64,000 nt of DNA. Source: Galbula dea (taxonomy: Eukaryota > Chordata > Aves > Piciformes > Galbulidae). Of this stretch, positions 24,720-39,078 are shown piece after piece. Location of the stretch: positions 186,001 to 250,000 of the forward strand of contig VWZX01010011.1 in the NCBI GenBank assembly GCA_013399015.1. The letters run 5' to 3'. Numbering within the stretch: the stretch's first letter is position 1; the number at the start of each line of letters is the position of its first letter. Under the pieces are notes generated by a model. It was not told the origin of the DNA. It did not search any database and worked only from the letters and a program-made list of their open reading frames with translations. The position numbers and the translations under genes are program-made.

Positions 24720-25860
24720 CTCGGGAAAATCAGAGTTCGAGGGAGGTTGCCCAGCGGTTCTGATCTACCAGAGGAGCTCGGCAGCTAGAGGATCTAGCCG
24801 GGGGATCTTGCAAGCTCTTCTGTGCATAGAAAGTGTCTGAATTCAGCACAATAAAAAGAGAAGCCACAGGTGACTTCAGCCCCTCTCCCTAGCCCCCAGA
24901 GCGGTAGCGGCGTGACCCTGTCCTCTGACTCGCTATCGTGGGCGGGACCGGCGTTGAAGGCGGCTACACCCACTTCCACTGGAATAATTGGAAGCCCCCG
25001 GTAGTGCAAGCGTTCCTGAGTATGGCGAGCTGGGACGTCACAAGGCAGTTTGCAAGGGCAGGGTGAGAGGTAGGGTACTGAGGAGCTGCGAACTAGGGAG
25101 GGGAGCGAGGAGTTGAGGTGTGGCAGCAAATAACAGTAGGGCAGTTAAGAACTGTTAGTTAACTTTGATGTTTATAGGTTAACCAGGCCACAAGTAAAAC
25201 AACACTGGCGGCTGTGGGTGCTGTGTCTTAATTAAATATCTATATTAAAAAAAAAGGAGAGCTAGAGATCATCGTGGTCACAACACGGCCCAAAAGCACG
25301 GTGAGAAAGAGTGTAGAAGCTCAGTCTGAGCTCCTGCAGACATGCAACTGTGTAGGTCTCTGGTTGCAGTGAATGCTTGAATATGGTCCTTTTACTGGGG
25401 GAGCTGAAGATGTCACCTCTGTGAAGTGTGATCAAATGAATAACCTGCTCAGGCAGCTGATCGAACTGAGGAAGAAGGTAGAAAGGTTAAGAAACATCAG
25501 AGAATGTGAGAATGAAATAGATTGGTGGAGCTATAGCTTGCAGGAATGGCAGCAGGTAGAGGCTCTACAAGTAGTTGAGAATCCCCTTCTCTCCTGTCAC
25601 CAGGTGGATGGAGGGGATGTAAGGAATAAGGGGGAATGGAGACGTGTCCATCCTAGGAAAGGTAAGCAAAAGCCCTCCAGGTCAGAATGTAAGCAAAAGC
25701 CCACCTTCTTAGTTGCATTTTCAAAATAGGTATGGGGCTTTGGAACCTGAGGGTCAGACAAGTGAAGACGGAGATAAAGATCCATCTGTTGAGTTCCCCA
25801 GAGCTAGGACTTCTATCCCCATGCCTTAGGACTTCTTCATCTAAGAAAAAAAGAGTCAAC
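24720..25860 (+). mobile_element. CR1 LINE 5' end: CpG-rich leader plus decayed ORF1, 3' part missing
   Basis: A GC- and CpG-rich leader (about 24720-25130) stands out from AT-rich flanks and is followed by a frame related to CR1 ORF1. I assign it to CR1 because the protein remnant has the ORF1 coiled-coil block VERLRNIRECENEIDWW and the downstream GGDVRNKGEWRRVHPRKGK block seen in avian CR1 ORF1 proteins. A related leader and ORF1 start occur at 56.3-56.9 kb. The element stops near 25860, before the ORF1 esterase domain and all of ORF2. That is the reverse of normal 5' truncation. The leader boundary is approximate. Confidence 0.72.
25272..25860 (+). pseudogene. CR1 ORF1 N-terminal remnant
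   Basis: The frame from about 25272 reads VVTTRPKSTVRKSVEAQSEL, then a stop, then an open frame at 25373-25729. The expected start ATG is ATC here. Order of visible parts: a basic, QTE-like N-terminus; a motif with one remaining Cys (VKCDQMNNLL); a leucine-rich coiled coil ending in VERLRNIRECENEIDWW; and a basic segment GEWRRVHPRKGK. After a frameshift near 25700 comes YGALEPEGQTSEDGDKDPS and then a serine/lysine-rich piece at about 25838. In intact CR1 the ORF1 protein binds element RNA and carries an esterase-like domain; that domain is absent here. A missing start, an internal stop, a frameshift and truncation make this a pseudogene. Confidence 0.75.
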
Positions 25861-28800
25861 AGTTTTTTGTGTCAACAGTTCCACATAAAAAGCAGATGAT
25901 TTTTTATTTTAAAAAAATGAAAATTTTTTGAACTGATAACGAGTGCAAATTGTCAACTAAAATGGAGAGCTGTGTAAGGAACCTAGGTAAACAGATTCTC
26001 TATTAGATGTCAGTGTTAAGGACATGCAATAATTGTTAAAGGGTATGAAAATTCATATGCAGGATGTACTTTCTACAGGAATGGTAAAAATAGAAATTAG
26101 AATGGGAAAAGCATAGCAATTAAACTGACTACATCTGTAATTTGTGTACTAACATGCATTATTTTACACATGCAGCTATCTCAAGAAATTAACAGAGACT
26201 GAGTTAGAAATTTGTCATTTCAGCTGACAGAATCAGCAGCTCATAAAATTCAACCATGAAGAGGGAAGAAAACAAGAGAGTCCCAGTTAAAAATAGAAAG
26301 CCTTTGAAATGAATGTCTTATCTCCACCTTCAGCAAAAATAGTTAAGGCTTTTTTTCATGATCACAGGTTGACAGAAGTACATCATTGTTATATCAGATT
26401 AATTGACTTTGACAGAAATACATGGATAACACCAACTAAGCACCTGGCCCACTTGAAATTAAAATTCTGCAAACCACACCAATTTAACTTCACTAAAACA
26501 TTTAGATTTGCATGTCATCAGTGTGCTGAACAGTATGGCAAAACCTCAGCTTTACACACAAATGTTACAAGTTGGAGCTAGATAAACTTACTCACCAGTT
26601 TGTAACCCAATAGATAGAATTTTTCCTGTTGCTAGTACATAAAAGACCATTGCCAGTAAAAACCCCAGGCAGACTCCAAGGCTGAGGAGAACAAAACCTT
26701 CACTGTATGCATCATAATCTTCCCAGAAGATGTCTGAGAGTGCTAACTGCACATGGCAGATCTCCCCTACCCAAACCCTTGAGGAAGATTAGAGCTGTCA
26801 ACCTTGGGATGCAGAGGAACACTGGGAGGTGAGGCATAGTGCTAAAGCAAAGCAGTAGGTACTAGGAATGTCTTTGTATAATAATTTTCATTGCATTATT
26901 AATGAGGGGGGTTTTTTGTGGCAAATAGAAAATTTGGGCTATTAGGCACTTAAAAGATTAATATGACTGAAGCCAGGACTTCGTGTCACCTACACTTTTT
27001 TTCTTTGTGCATTCAACAATATTTTGATTGTGAAGATTTCATCAATGCTTCAAGCACCAAGATGGAAATGTGCTTCTAAGACTGCCCTCGGGGTGGAATC
27101 TTAGAACAACTGAGCCCTTTGGAAGGGAGCACAGATCACTGCCCAGGTAATGTGCATTTTCCTTTCCTGTCAGATAATTCAACCAAGCTAAGGAACAGGA
27201 ACTGCTGTGATAGGCTCATCATGCAAGAGTAGCAACATGGAAGAAGAGACAATAGACATCCTGATTCAAGGATAGCAGAGTCTATGTTTGACTTCATTTC
27301 TCCACACCCACATTATTGCAGACAGGAATACATAACCATGGAGTCTTCTTGATGATAAACATATTTCTGGAACCTTTATGTGGGTGAGCTGAGGACACAA
27401 CACTCTTGTTTGCCACTTTGTATAGCCACTGAACAACTGAACCATTGTGAAGAGGCTGATGAGCCTGGCATTTTGAAAGGTTGTACCTTTTATTGTCACA
27501 ATGTTTTAAATCAGTGACACAATACTTAATGCCACTAGTCTCTTGCTTTTATCTGAAGTACCTTCTAATTATGTTTTTAAGCATCTTCCCAGACATAAGA
27601 CAATGCTTCATATTCTTAAGTGCAACAGTTTTTCAGTGTGCTGTGATAACTACATGATTGCATCACAAAATAAATAAGAACTACCTTCTCACCATTTCTA
27701 TTAAGGAAGTATTTTTACAGCAGTGGCTCAGAGCACTCCATCTTGCAGTAGTGCTTCTTTAGTGCTCAAGGCCACTGCTGAAGAACAGTCTGATTTTTGC
27801 AAGCTTGATGGAAAGATTAGGTGTCAAATTTAATAAACCCTTTGGCTCTTTTTCTATTATTCTGTGCCATGGGTCCCCTCTGCTTTGAAGTAAAGTATTT
27901 TTTCATTCGGTGGTGGCAATAATCCAAATATATAAACCACCATATATAATTTGCACTGATTGACAGGTTTAAAGCTAACCTGTATTAATGAATTTCTGCA
28001 TATGTAATAAAAGTGGTTCAGACAGACTAGGATAAAAATCTTATTAGTAAAGCATAGGGAAGGCTGTAGGTGGATGAACAAAATTTTCATTTCTTCTGCA
28101 CTGAAAGATTCTAAAAACTGGGTATGACTCCAGATTTAAGGAGAACAATTCTAATATTTTTGCTAATAAGCTAGTCACTAAACTGACGAGCCAGTGCCTC
28201 TACTTCTTCTCTGAGAGCTGTCTCATTCCCTCACTTCCACAAGCCCTTCAGATGTGACTGCCTTCAAGCTGAGCTGCAAAGGAATCCTTTGTCAATATGG
28301 TCACACTGGCATCTATAAAATGTTTATTTATCCAAGACTGAAAAGTCTTGTTGGGAATGTACTGGCTCTGACTAAACTTACACAATGAAAGGTCTTGGGG
28401 AGGGTCCCTGTATGACTTTGTGATTAGAGAATAATTAATAGCTTGGTAGCCAGATAATCATCAGGGCTGTATGAAGTGATGCCTAAGCCTATAGTCTTAA
28501 TCAGGTAGAACAGAACTATGGGTCTCATTTGCAATATGTGTGAGTAGATTACTAGCCTGTTAACTATTTATTTTTCCCTTTACCCACCAAGAGGTCTTGG
28601 TTTCATCTAGATGCTGAACAAAATCAGGGAATCTTATATTTTTTCAGGGTACAATGCTTCATGCATAGCTCGCAGTGTTATAAGTGATAACTGTTCAAAG
28701 GGAATGAATGACCTCAACATGGGATGTGAAACTGCAGTTGGTTCTGATGGTTTCAGTGGAATACAAAAATGTCACAAGGAAACACAATGCATTGAAAAAC

Positions 28801-31755
28801 TCTCCAGAAGAAGCAACACTTAAGTCTTGCAGTGTGTCCATGCTGCCCTGGACCCTTGGAGACTTGTCATGGCTGACTTTGTTTTCATGGAAATAGCATG
28901 ACCTGTTTGTGAACAGGCAGGGATGAGCACTGCAATAGTACTAAACTAAAACACTGCAATAGTACAAACTTCCTAGGGGTAAGAAATAAATGGAAAGTTG
29001 TAAGACAAGCATGTTCTCCAGGTAATAGATAAGGTCAGTCCTTTGGGTTTGGGTAGCTGGTTGGAAAACACAGAAACAGAGGACAGGGAATGCTTAAAAT
29101 GCTTTCAGAGTCTCACAACAGTGTCTTAAGCATCTCTACAAGTATTTGGAAAAATGAGGTGGGATGAAAGGAAAGCTGACATTTTATTATTATTATTACT
29201 TTTTTTAAAATTCAAAATACCAACCTCCCATATTTCAAAATTTCTAGGACAACACTGACTTAATCAAAGAGGGAGTCGCATTGGCTCCTTGGGGTTCCTG
29301 TTTTATCTTCAGTGTCCTTGTTCACAGTCCTTTGCTTTATTTAAGGAATCAGAGGGAAGGAATCAGTTTCTCATGAAACAGAATAAAGTATTTTTGTTTC
29401 ATGGCAAAATCTTGAGTACTATGTTCCACTTACAAAAGTCTCTATAGCCTGAGAGTTGAGTAAGGCCAGAAGACACTTAGACAGCAAATGTACCTTTGAC
29501 CCTATTACTTGTAATGATGCACTATTTTATATACAGCTTTTTTATTCTCAATTATATATTTCATTCCCCAAACTAAACCTTCATTTAAACTTGCCCATCT
29601 AGCACTGTTGCCTACAGTTTCATAGGCTCGATTCTAAGTAAGGTGAAATTTTCCTACACTTTAAAAACAGGGGAAAAAAAAGAATTAAAGAGAGAGAAAA
29701 AGCTGGGATAATAGAGTGCAGGTGGAGCTCATTTGGAGTAATGAGGCTCTGAATGGATGTTTTGCAAACAGAACACTTTTTTTGTGACCCAAGAGCTCAG
29801 CTAATTCATATGCTATTCCTAAATGCTTTGCTTTGTTCCTTCTGGACTCAAGTGGAAATGAAGATTTCATCTGGTGATGTGGGTGCTTCAGAAAGGCAAG
29901 TACAGATTAGTAGGCTGCCATTGAAACAAGATTCGCTTATATTTCTTTTTCGTTTTGAGCTGTGCTTGCTTTCTGCCTGCCACCTCAGGCAGAGGGACTG
30001 AACCACACTGGCAAGCAAATGAATTCGGGAACTACAATTTTGGGATTATTTTGGGCACACAAATAACAGTCATTTAAGTCTGTCATGGTCAGGGTGGCTA
30101 CAGGGCTGTTCACAGGGTTCTGGAACATGGTGTTCAGGGAGCTCAGGTTCAGAGGACAAAATCCATGTTGGATCTCTTTCTATGTAAGAAAATGTATTTT
30201 GAGGAGGGGAACAAAGATGTTGTGAGAGCACTTCTGTGTAGAACTTGAACATTAAACTCTACAAGACACAGAATGGTCTCCTGGGCAGCAACACAGGCAC
30301 TCCAGCACATCCTATCAACTACTTTTGGGGCTTGTAAATATACTGTGAACTTCTGGCCTCTGTCACTACTTGGTCTAATAAGGCTCATCATTAGCTATCA
30401 AATATCTATATTTTATATATTCTTGATATAGGATACATTCCCAAACATTTCTAGCCACTTGATTTCTGAGTCATCAGCTGGAGTGACTCATTGTAATTCC
30501 CTGTATAAAAAAAGTGGGGGGAAAAGAGAGAGTATAAAATGCAGAAACAGTGTTTGTAAATGTTTTGGGGGTTTTTTTGCTAAGGAAGCAACCATCCTGC
30601 AAAACATCCCTATGCCATGGTCCTAAATTCCAGTCTGATTCGATAGGACATGATTATCCCTCATATAATGAAAAGTGGAGATGGAGACCAGAACTACATG
30701 ATGCAAATTTTACTGCACAAATAAGAATGTTCATCTATAAAACAGGGCAGTAACAAGACCTGAGAGTGATTAAGGATAATGCATTAGCCATCTGCACAAT
30801 GTCTGGTAGCAGCAAGAAGGTAAACAAAGTCTTGCATGGATTATGTCCCTAGAATTGAGATATATAAATCAGAACTTAAATGCTCACATATAGAGAAATA
30901 GCAAAACCTCATTTAGACTACTTCGAGCTTTTCTTTTAGGATATTATATGAAGACTACATGAGGCTGGAAAAGATCAAAAAAATGCAACAGAAGGTACTT
31001 AGACTAACATTGGAAACAAAGGAAATGCTCCATAAGGATTGAGAAACCACACTGCCAGCATTCACAAAGGAAACAGAAACCTGAGAGAAGAATCTAGGAT
31101 CTAAAATACCCTGAAAGGGAAAGACAGATGCCAGTGCAAGTCGTTTAAATACAATAACAGCTAATTGAAAAACAAACCTGGAAGAGTTTAAATGAAGGTA
31201 GAGCTTAGTAGCCTGAAGTAATTTGGACAGAATTAGGACATGCACAAATAGTTGTTCCATGCTGCAAAATAAAAGCTTGTGCATCAACTCAAAGGAGTAC
31301 CGAGGTAACTAATCATAGCCAGGCTGTGCCCATGAAAGAACTTCAGGAAAGGAAACAAGTCTGTCTTCCCATCTTGTAGATAACCTATCCATGCTACTAG
31401 GCTCAAAAAATGATTTTTCTTCTCTGTAATGGATTTGATTTAGCTTTGGTGGTGTAGAGCATGCATGTGACGGTACCTACAGTTCAATAGTGAAAAAAAA
31501 AACAACCCTGACAGAAATTTTAGACCTGTTTTAAGATGCTCTTGCATGTAAATTGTTATCTTCTGGCTTTTGTGAAGTTCTGATTTCTGCCAGTTTCCTT
31601 ATATGGAAGCTTGAAATACCTGAATGGAGGCACAGACCAGAAAAGACAGCTTTATGATTAAGGCAGGGGAAAGCCTAAGGTCTGCTTGAAACACTGCTCA
31701 TGGGAATGAAAAAAGCTTGATCTTTTGTTAGATCTGTAGAATAAACACATAATTT

Positions 31756-31783
31756 GGGGAGGGGGTGGGTAGTGAGGGTGGGA
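31756..31783 (+). other. G-quadruplex-type motif
   Basis: Five G runs (gggg, ggggg, ggg, ggg, ggg) with loops of 1 to 6 bases satisfy the canonical quadruplex pattern. It lies in an otherwise AT-rich stretch, with a 15-base A run and another G-rich block 160-215 bp to its right. Confidence 0.6.
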
Positions 31784-31942
31784 GCAGGGAGGTAAGTTAG
31801 AAAGAAAAGGTGGAAATCCCAAAGCGATGATGGTCTCTGATGATCTCTGACAGCTCATTTCTGCAAAGGCATTATGGGCAGAAGGAAAAGTTGAGATTTT
31901 AGGATGAAAATCATGATTAAATATTTTGAGTAATATAACTGT

Positions 31943-31957
31943 AAAAAAAAAAAAAAA
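31943..31957. repeat. A15 homopolymer followed by G-rich block
   Basis: An uninterrupted run of 15 A, followed at once by a purine block with a G6 run. CR1 has no poly(A) tail, so this does not belong to that family. No retrocopy body is recognisable on its left. Confidence 0.85.
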
Positions 31958-34900
31958 GGAGGGGGGAAAGGGGCGGTATCTGAGGTTGTGCCCTGCCAGA
32001 CAAAGCCAGGTCTGCTGTGACTTTGGCATCCTGCAGAGTGCAGGAACTCATTTTATTTCCACATATTAAATTCGTTGTTGTGTCGATAGTGTTACACTTT
32101 CTACTAGAAAAACAAACGTGATTAGCATCAGAAACAAGAAGAACCAACTGCTACAAAAATGGAATGTGTGTCATCACAAAGCAGTCTTTTAACAAGGGAG
32201 ATCTATTTATGTACCATAAGACCTTCGTGTATGCTAACAGGATGAGATAGAGACACAGCCTACAGAGGCTGAAGTTTCAAGGCTTGCACTACTTGCTGGC
32301 TAAAATTAGGACCCTCAGTTATTAGACCATACACACAAATTTTCTCCTCACTTTAAAGATGAAATTATGTTTCTATCTAAATCAATAGCAAATAATGTTT
32401 CCTTGCCAAAGCTGTAGTGGCCACTGCTAATTTAATATTCAGCTGTTGATAGAGAAGTCTTCCACTAATGGTTTCATCTGCATTCCCACTCAGCAGTTAG
32501 AAGCAGGGCTAGAGATGTGTGGAACAGGAAGGTTGCAGAGGGTTGGAAAGGCTGTCACTAGAAGTGCTTACTGCATTTGCCTTCTGCCTCTGTTATCCTG
32601 AAGACTGCAACATATGCAGGGTGAGGAGACAAAGTACTGCTGCTTTCTCTGGCAACATATCCCACCAAGATGTAAAGCTTGGCAGTGTCAGAACTGGGAT
32701 AGAGAAGAAAACTTTTATTTTCTTCTTTAATCTGACAGAAGTCACACATTGTGTGTGTCAGTCTGAGTGAAATGAAAATGGTGCTTGGTCTTATTCAATA
32801 ACAGAATCTAGACCTCTGTAGTTGGCCAGTTAATATATTTCAAGGGTTATGGCACTTCTTATATTTGCCTTGAACATGACTTTTTGAATGAAATATAAAA
32901 GGGAATCTCCTGCCATACCATAGGCTTGACTTCAAAGAGGTAGTTCCCCTTTTATGCATTCCATTTCTCAAGTAATGAAAAATAGAGGAAGAAAAGAAGT
33001 GAACAAATGTCCAATGTTTTCTTTGATCCCCATCAGTTAACCTACAATAAAATATTAACAGATCTTTTTATTATGGGTTTGCACTTTTCTAGGGAGGGAG
33101 AAGATGGGGAGAGGGAAAAAAATTATCAACTCTTTAAAGAACCAAAAATTCAGGAAAAGTTTAGTGATGATGCAGAAGTAAATTCTATTAACTCCTTGCA
33201 GGTGTAACTTCACAAGAGTTTGGACTGAACTTCCCTTAATGTCTAAAGTTAAATTTCTTCAGTACTGTTAACTCTGAGGTGAGGCACCCTGACTCCCAAA
33301 GGATACTACGTGATGCTTTGTTTTGCAATGTGATGGTTTTCTGGATTTTAATAACAAGAAAGTGACAATTCTGTTCAGAAAATTCAACAGTTTGAAGTTG
33401 CCACTGAATGTGGTAACAGACTCTGATACCTATGAGCAGGACTTATGGGGATATCAAGTTCAAATTTTTTATTTGTGTCTTTTTTTTGATTTCTTTCCTG
33501 AATTGGAAAACAGTTTATAGATAAAAAAAGAAATAACTAAATGTATAAAGCTCTAAGCTTTATGAAAACTGGAAGGTTTTGCTTTTGCTTTTTTTGTAGG
33601 ACCTATATTTTCAAGCCTAGAAATGGAAACACAATCCTTCCATCAATGACAGGAGTTAATTCGAGAGAGTGACAAGAAAATTAGATATTGTCTGGTCATC
33701 TAGAAATCTAAAGTTCTATCTGATTTTCAAGCCATTCTAAATCTCCTAGCAAAATGGGCTAGAGAAAAGTCATGGCAGTCAGGGGAAGTTCCCAGTGACT
33801 GGAAAAAGGAAAACACCACTCAACTTTTGGCCCTTTGGCTGTCCTTATCTTGAGAGACTTTAAGCTTATTTTGGTACAGAACTTCTCTTTTCTGGTGGGT
33901 TTCTCTGCAGAAGAGAAGGACTGTGGTAAAATATTTCTTACCCTGTGTAAATTCTCACACAAAAGAATACCAAGACAGTGCAGTCTCTTTGGGATGCACT
34001 TTTTAGGCAGGGCAAAAATAAATGGTGTAGGCTCAGAAATGAGAAAATAATATTAGAGTTTTATTTTAAAATTAACTGTTTTAGCAAAGTTATGAGGTGA
34101 GAAAAACATGACTATTGATTTGAATGTGCATGCTGTAGTTTGCTCAGGCAAAATATTTTGTAAGATATCAGCTTCTGGATTGATTTTTCTCTCTAGAGCC
34201 TGGTATTATGAGTGAAAGAAAGACAGTATACAACAAGTATTTCTATACAAGACAGCTTCAAATTTTAGTGGATGATCCAGCATCTGAAGAAGACCAGGAG
34301 ATAGCTAGGTTTAATTCAGAAATCTTTAAATTTTCAGTTACTGTCAGTATTTCAGATAGATGATAAGTGTAGCTCAAGATAAAAATGTAGCTACTGCTTT
34401 CTTTGGTCTTCCAAATATATCATTAGATCATCATTTTGTGAAGCAACAGAATATGGCAGAGTATAGAAGTAGGGGGGGTAATAGATTTTGAAAAGTAGCA
34501 TTTAAATCAATCCTACCCATACTTCTGTGTGCACTAGTGTCCTAACCCACAGGCAGTAATTACTGGAAGCTCTGGGCTTCTCGATGGACCCTGTGGTACC
34601 ACAGCCACAAACTAGTGTTTCTGTGGACACATAGATTGAGACTATGGAGCCATTCTCTGATGATTTACAGTGTAGGTGACAAAGTGCTCAGATTTCCATA
34701 CACTTACACCTAGCAAGGGAAGGAGGTAGCTTTCTAAAAGCAGATACTTGGGGTGATCATTTATACACACCAGAGTGAAAACAAAACAAAACAACAAATA
34801 AAAAAACAAATCCTAAAAGGGCCATGTTAAGCCTTGTCAGTGATACTGGTAACCTAATTAACCATGAACTGTATTAAAATGCAGCAATGTCCAATTATCT

Positions 34901-36427
34901 TTAGCTCCTTATATACTGACAGGCCAAGAAATGCTGCCAATAAATATCAGCTTTAAGGCTAGATTCCAGTGTCTTTTATTTGTTCTACAGGCTGTTAAAC
35001 CCTATTAGTTATCTTTGACCAAAAAAGGGTATAAAAGGACAGATGTACCAATTTTCTGCTTCGTTTACACATTGAAAAAGAACAAGATACTTTTTTTAAC
35101 TCCCTTGAGAAGATTTAAAGTCACTGACATTAGTAAATAAATTCATGGGAGCCATAAGGATGCTTTGTAGTTTTCTGGTTTAGATTTGGTATACAAAGAA
35201 TTTTAAAAAAAAATAAAAAATATTTAATACTGAAATTTGTTTGTCAGATTATGTGGGCTCTGATTTCTGTAACAGACAGAAGTGGTTGTAAGGAAATAGG
35301 CATTCTGGGGGTTTTTAAGCTCTTTTAAAAACTTTTACTTTTTCTGTTTGTAAGAATTTTTACTTGGGTTCTTTCATTTCTTGGGTTATCTGTTAGGTTC
35401 TCATTTCTTTCAGCCTCTCTGCTGAGGGTTTATATGCATTCTGAGATTTATATGATTCTCAGATTTCTGTGGTGCTAAGGCTTTTTCATGTCAACATTTC
35501 AGATTAAAAACCTGTACTCTTCTGTGTTACTCAGCTAATTTTATGATTTTCTTTTTTTGGAAGAGTTAGAAATCTTAGGGTAACCATTCCTACTACAAAG
35601 ACACATTACTACTTTTTTATGTTTTAAACTATTATTACTTAGTAAGATGAGAAAATGGACATGTCCTGTTAACATGACAACTGTCAGGCTCAGTTGAATG
35701 TTGAGGTGGTTAATAGTAAGTTGAAATATCACATGGTCCTTCATGTGCCCTCTGGGCTTCCAAATTGACATCTCTAGGGTGTCTGCACCCACTGAGGTGC
35801 ACAGTGGTGCTGTCTCTGGACAGCCCACGATACAGAGCCCTGGCACACTGCTTGAGGGTCCCTATGAAGACTCTCAGCCCTCCCTCCTACTTTATGCACC
35901 TTGAATTTCTCACATGCTTTTTGCCTTCAGTAGACTTGTCAATTAATGGATTCTGCAGGGAAGATAAGGCTGAGTAAAGCATCTCAGAGCTGAGTGCTTT
36001 GAGGGATGTGCGAATGCCTGCAAATTTATTTCTCAGGTTTCTCTGTATAATGGGCTATAAGTCAGGCCAGGTACAGTATCGAAGTCTGTTTCTCCTGGAG
36101 AAAGTGAGGATAAAATCAAGGAGACTAATGGAACATAAAATGCTTGCTTATATCCCTGAGAGAGCTATCTGTGTTACTTTCCCTCTCTCAGCTATACGCA
36201 GACATATGTTACATGATCTGCCCCAGCACTCGCTATCCCGTGCCAGTGAGTAAGCTGGAAGAGAAGATCATGCTCTTAGTCATGTATTAACAAGCTGTCA
36301 GTTCTTCTTTGCACACCTAATTAAGCAAGACAAGGAGCTAGAGCAACTAAATCTTAAAGCCCCAGAGCATTCCCTGGACTAACCTTAGGGCAGTGTAGCT
36401 TTGTACCTGGACTAAGTACATTGCAGG

Positions 36428-36466
36428 TAATAATTAAAATAATAACAACATAAATAATAATAGTAA
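36428..36466. repeat. AAT/AAC-rich simple repeat
   Basis: An imperfect run of AATAA, AATAAC and ATAATA units about 40 bp long. Confidence 0.75.
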
Positions 36467-39078
36467 TGCAAGCTGAACTTTGGGTTGAAAATGCTTTGTC
36501 TGATCTGAATCTAAAATTTTGGCTTCTTTTATTTTTTTCTTGGTTTTTTCCCCCCTCTTCAGAGGAGAAACTACGTGGTGTTTCATTAACACTTTCTTTT
36601 TTCAGCCTTTTATGGGTCTCTTCCCAGCTAAGAGGCCTTGAACTGTGGACCATCTTCCTAAATTCCTTTTTACAAAAGACATTTTCTGAAATACCAAGGA
36701 TGGAAAGAGATGTTGGATTAATACATTTTTACACAATGATTATTGGTGGAAACCTTAAGAAATTATAAACTTGGGCTGTCAGAGGGAGTAACAAAAGGAG
36801 AAATTTGAATCTGAGTGCCTTGTTCTGGTCTCCTTGCCACAGCACAGCAACTTAAAGCATTCCTTGAAGAAGTCTAGAATTGCTTGTCCTTCCTTTGTAG
36901 CTCTTTTCAGAGCTCAGAATTGAAGGAACCATCTTAGAGCTGGAAATAACCAACAATCCTAATTACTGTTTCTCACAGTATAACAAAATCAGCTGACACA
37001 ACTCTCCAAAATTACACATCACCGAGTCCACGCAGTTTTCCTCAGTTGCATCTGTTAATATAACTGCTTTAAAATCATCAGAAGTGCCATCTGCTGCTCC
37101 TCACAAGAATCCCACTCTCTCTCACCCCAAGAGGGACTCAGGATGAAGCACTAGCATCTGTGTCTCTAGCAAAACAGTAAATTCAACCTTTGGCTCATAC
37201 CAAAGTTAACTGTAGTCCACTGGTTGGATTTGCCCTCATTGGGAATTTAGCCACCTGAGGGTTTTCCTTTGCTTCTCTTAGCATTCAATTTGCTGAGATG
37301 GGTTTTACAATGTATGTGTTAACAGGAATCAAAAGACTTACTATGTTCCCACCAGGTTATACTTCAGAGAGGTTATTTTTATACAGCAGCAGCTAAGACA
37401 GACTGAGAAACAGAAATAACCCAACAAAGGTTCTTTGTAGTTTTCTGTGAAGGCATCTGAGAACAAGAGGGAATGGTAGGTGCAGGGAAAAAAAAGGAAA
37501 ATGCACTGAACAGAAGCACAGCAATTTGGAAAGATCAGATTCAACTAGAGTACTTCCAGCACCTCCAAAGGAAGAGGAATATGACATTTTTTTTTTTCTC
37601 TTGAGCAACTGTTACTAGTTTTTGCTAAGCCTGTACTAAGCCATTATCATAAATTTACAGTGATAAACTCAAAACACATCTCTAGGAAGGAAAGCCACTT
37701 ATCAGACAAGTCCAGAGGAAAATCCAGCCTGCCAGATAAAATCATTTCAATGACATGCCCATGGAATTAATCTTGCAGTGAGAGAATAACTGTATTGAGT
37801 ACCTAAGCACAGCTGCTCAACTTCTCTATTGCTGCTGGTTCTGTTTTATTCATGGTAATTCCTCCACCTGCTGCCATCTCATCTGTGATCTTGCTGGAAT
37901 CTCTTCTAGAGCACAGCCACAAAATCCTAGCCTTAGTGGCAGATAAAGTGTTTGCCTACATACACTGCAGTAATAACCCAGATAGATAAGTTCATTTTAT
38001 TTCATGCCATTTCATTTTCAAAAGACAAACTACTTAGCATTGTTGGCTGACCTATCTCATAATAGTTGTATTTCTTTTTCTTCAATGAAAATTTCCCTAC
38101 TGAAAAGTAAGCTTTTCAGTTCCATAAATAGTGAAAACTTCTGTCAATTTTACTTAGCCTCAGTCAGATGAAGGATGGATTATAGGGGTTCAATGTAGGC
38201 TTAAGTGTCTACCTGTAGTCATTTATTATTCTACTAGCAACTTAATTGATTTTATAACTAGAAAGTAGATAATATATTTGCTGAACATATGAAAACTTCA
38301 TATATGTCAACTGTATATCATAAGTAGAAACAAATGTACTGATAAAGGACTGCATTTAGTAGAAATGAAGTAGCTGTTCTTAAGATGCAACAGTATCACT
38401 GGTAGGATTAGGTTCAGAAAGGGTTTTGAGCAGGCAGTTTCCAGCTCAGGAGGATGATCCACCTGCACCTGCCAGCCATTGCATCTTACTATCAAGTGAA
38501 CACCATGGTCCTTGGTCACTCACTTACACGAACAGCAAAACCAAGGTCAAGGAAAAGAAATGCAAAGGGAATCAGCAATATTGGGAGCCAGGTAAGAGCA
38601 ACATGATGAGACTGAATTTTGAAAATGTCAAGACAATGCACATAAGGAAGAATTATTTCAAAACTTCAGAGATTCAGTGTTGATGTGGGAGACATGAAAG
38701 AGAAGTAGAACTCATAAAAGGCAACAAATTAAATATGCAGCAGTGAGGCAGTGTGCCAGATGAGAGAAAAAGTGCCAATATGGTTTTTGTGTTGCATATG
38801 TTGAAGTTGTATCATGATGGAAATCAGAAATAATGCCAGAGCACACCACTGTTGTGCAACCCACCTGGAATATCATCTTTGACTTTAAGGATGTAAGAAA
38901 GTGTTAGAATTAACAAGATACACCACATGGGTAAGATGATGTTGATGGAGCTCTGCCAGAGCAAGAACTCCAAACTCTCTTCATTTAAGTGAATAACATT
39001 TTGACAAGATGTTGTTATCCATTCGTGTAAAGTTGAAAAACTCACAACTTGAGGCCATTTCCTCTTGTCCTATATTAT

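Noticed and set aside
26309..26581. 90-codon frame with two Cys and several His, zinc-finger-like at first sight
   Set aside because: The spacing CHQC with no second Cys/His pair does not fit a C2H2 or other zinc finger.
30955..31287. 110-codon minus-strand frame, hydrophobic
   Set aside because: Phe/Leu/Ser-rich composition is the expected antisense of Lys/Glu-rich AT-biased DNA. The plus strand shows no stable coding frame either.
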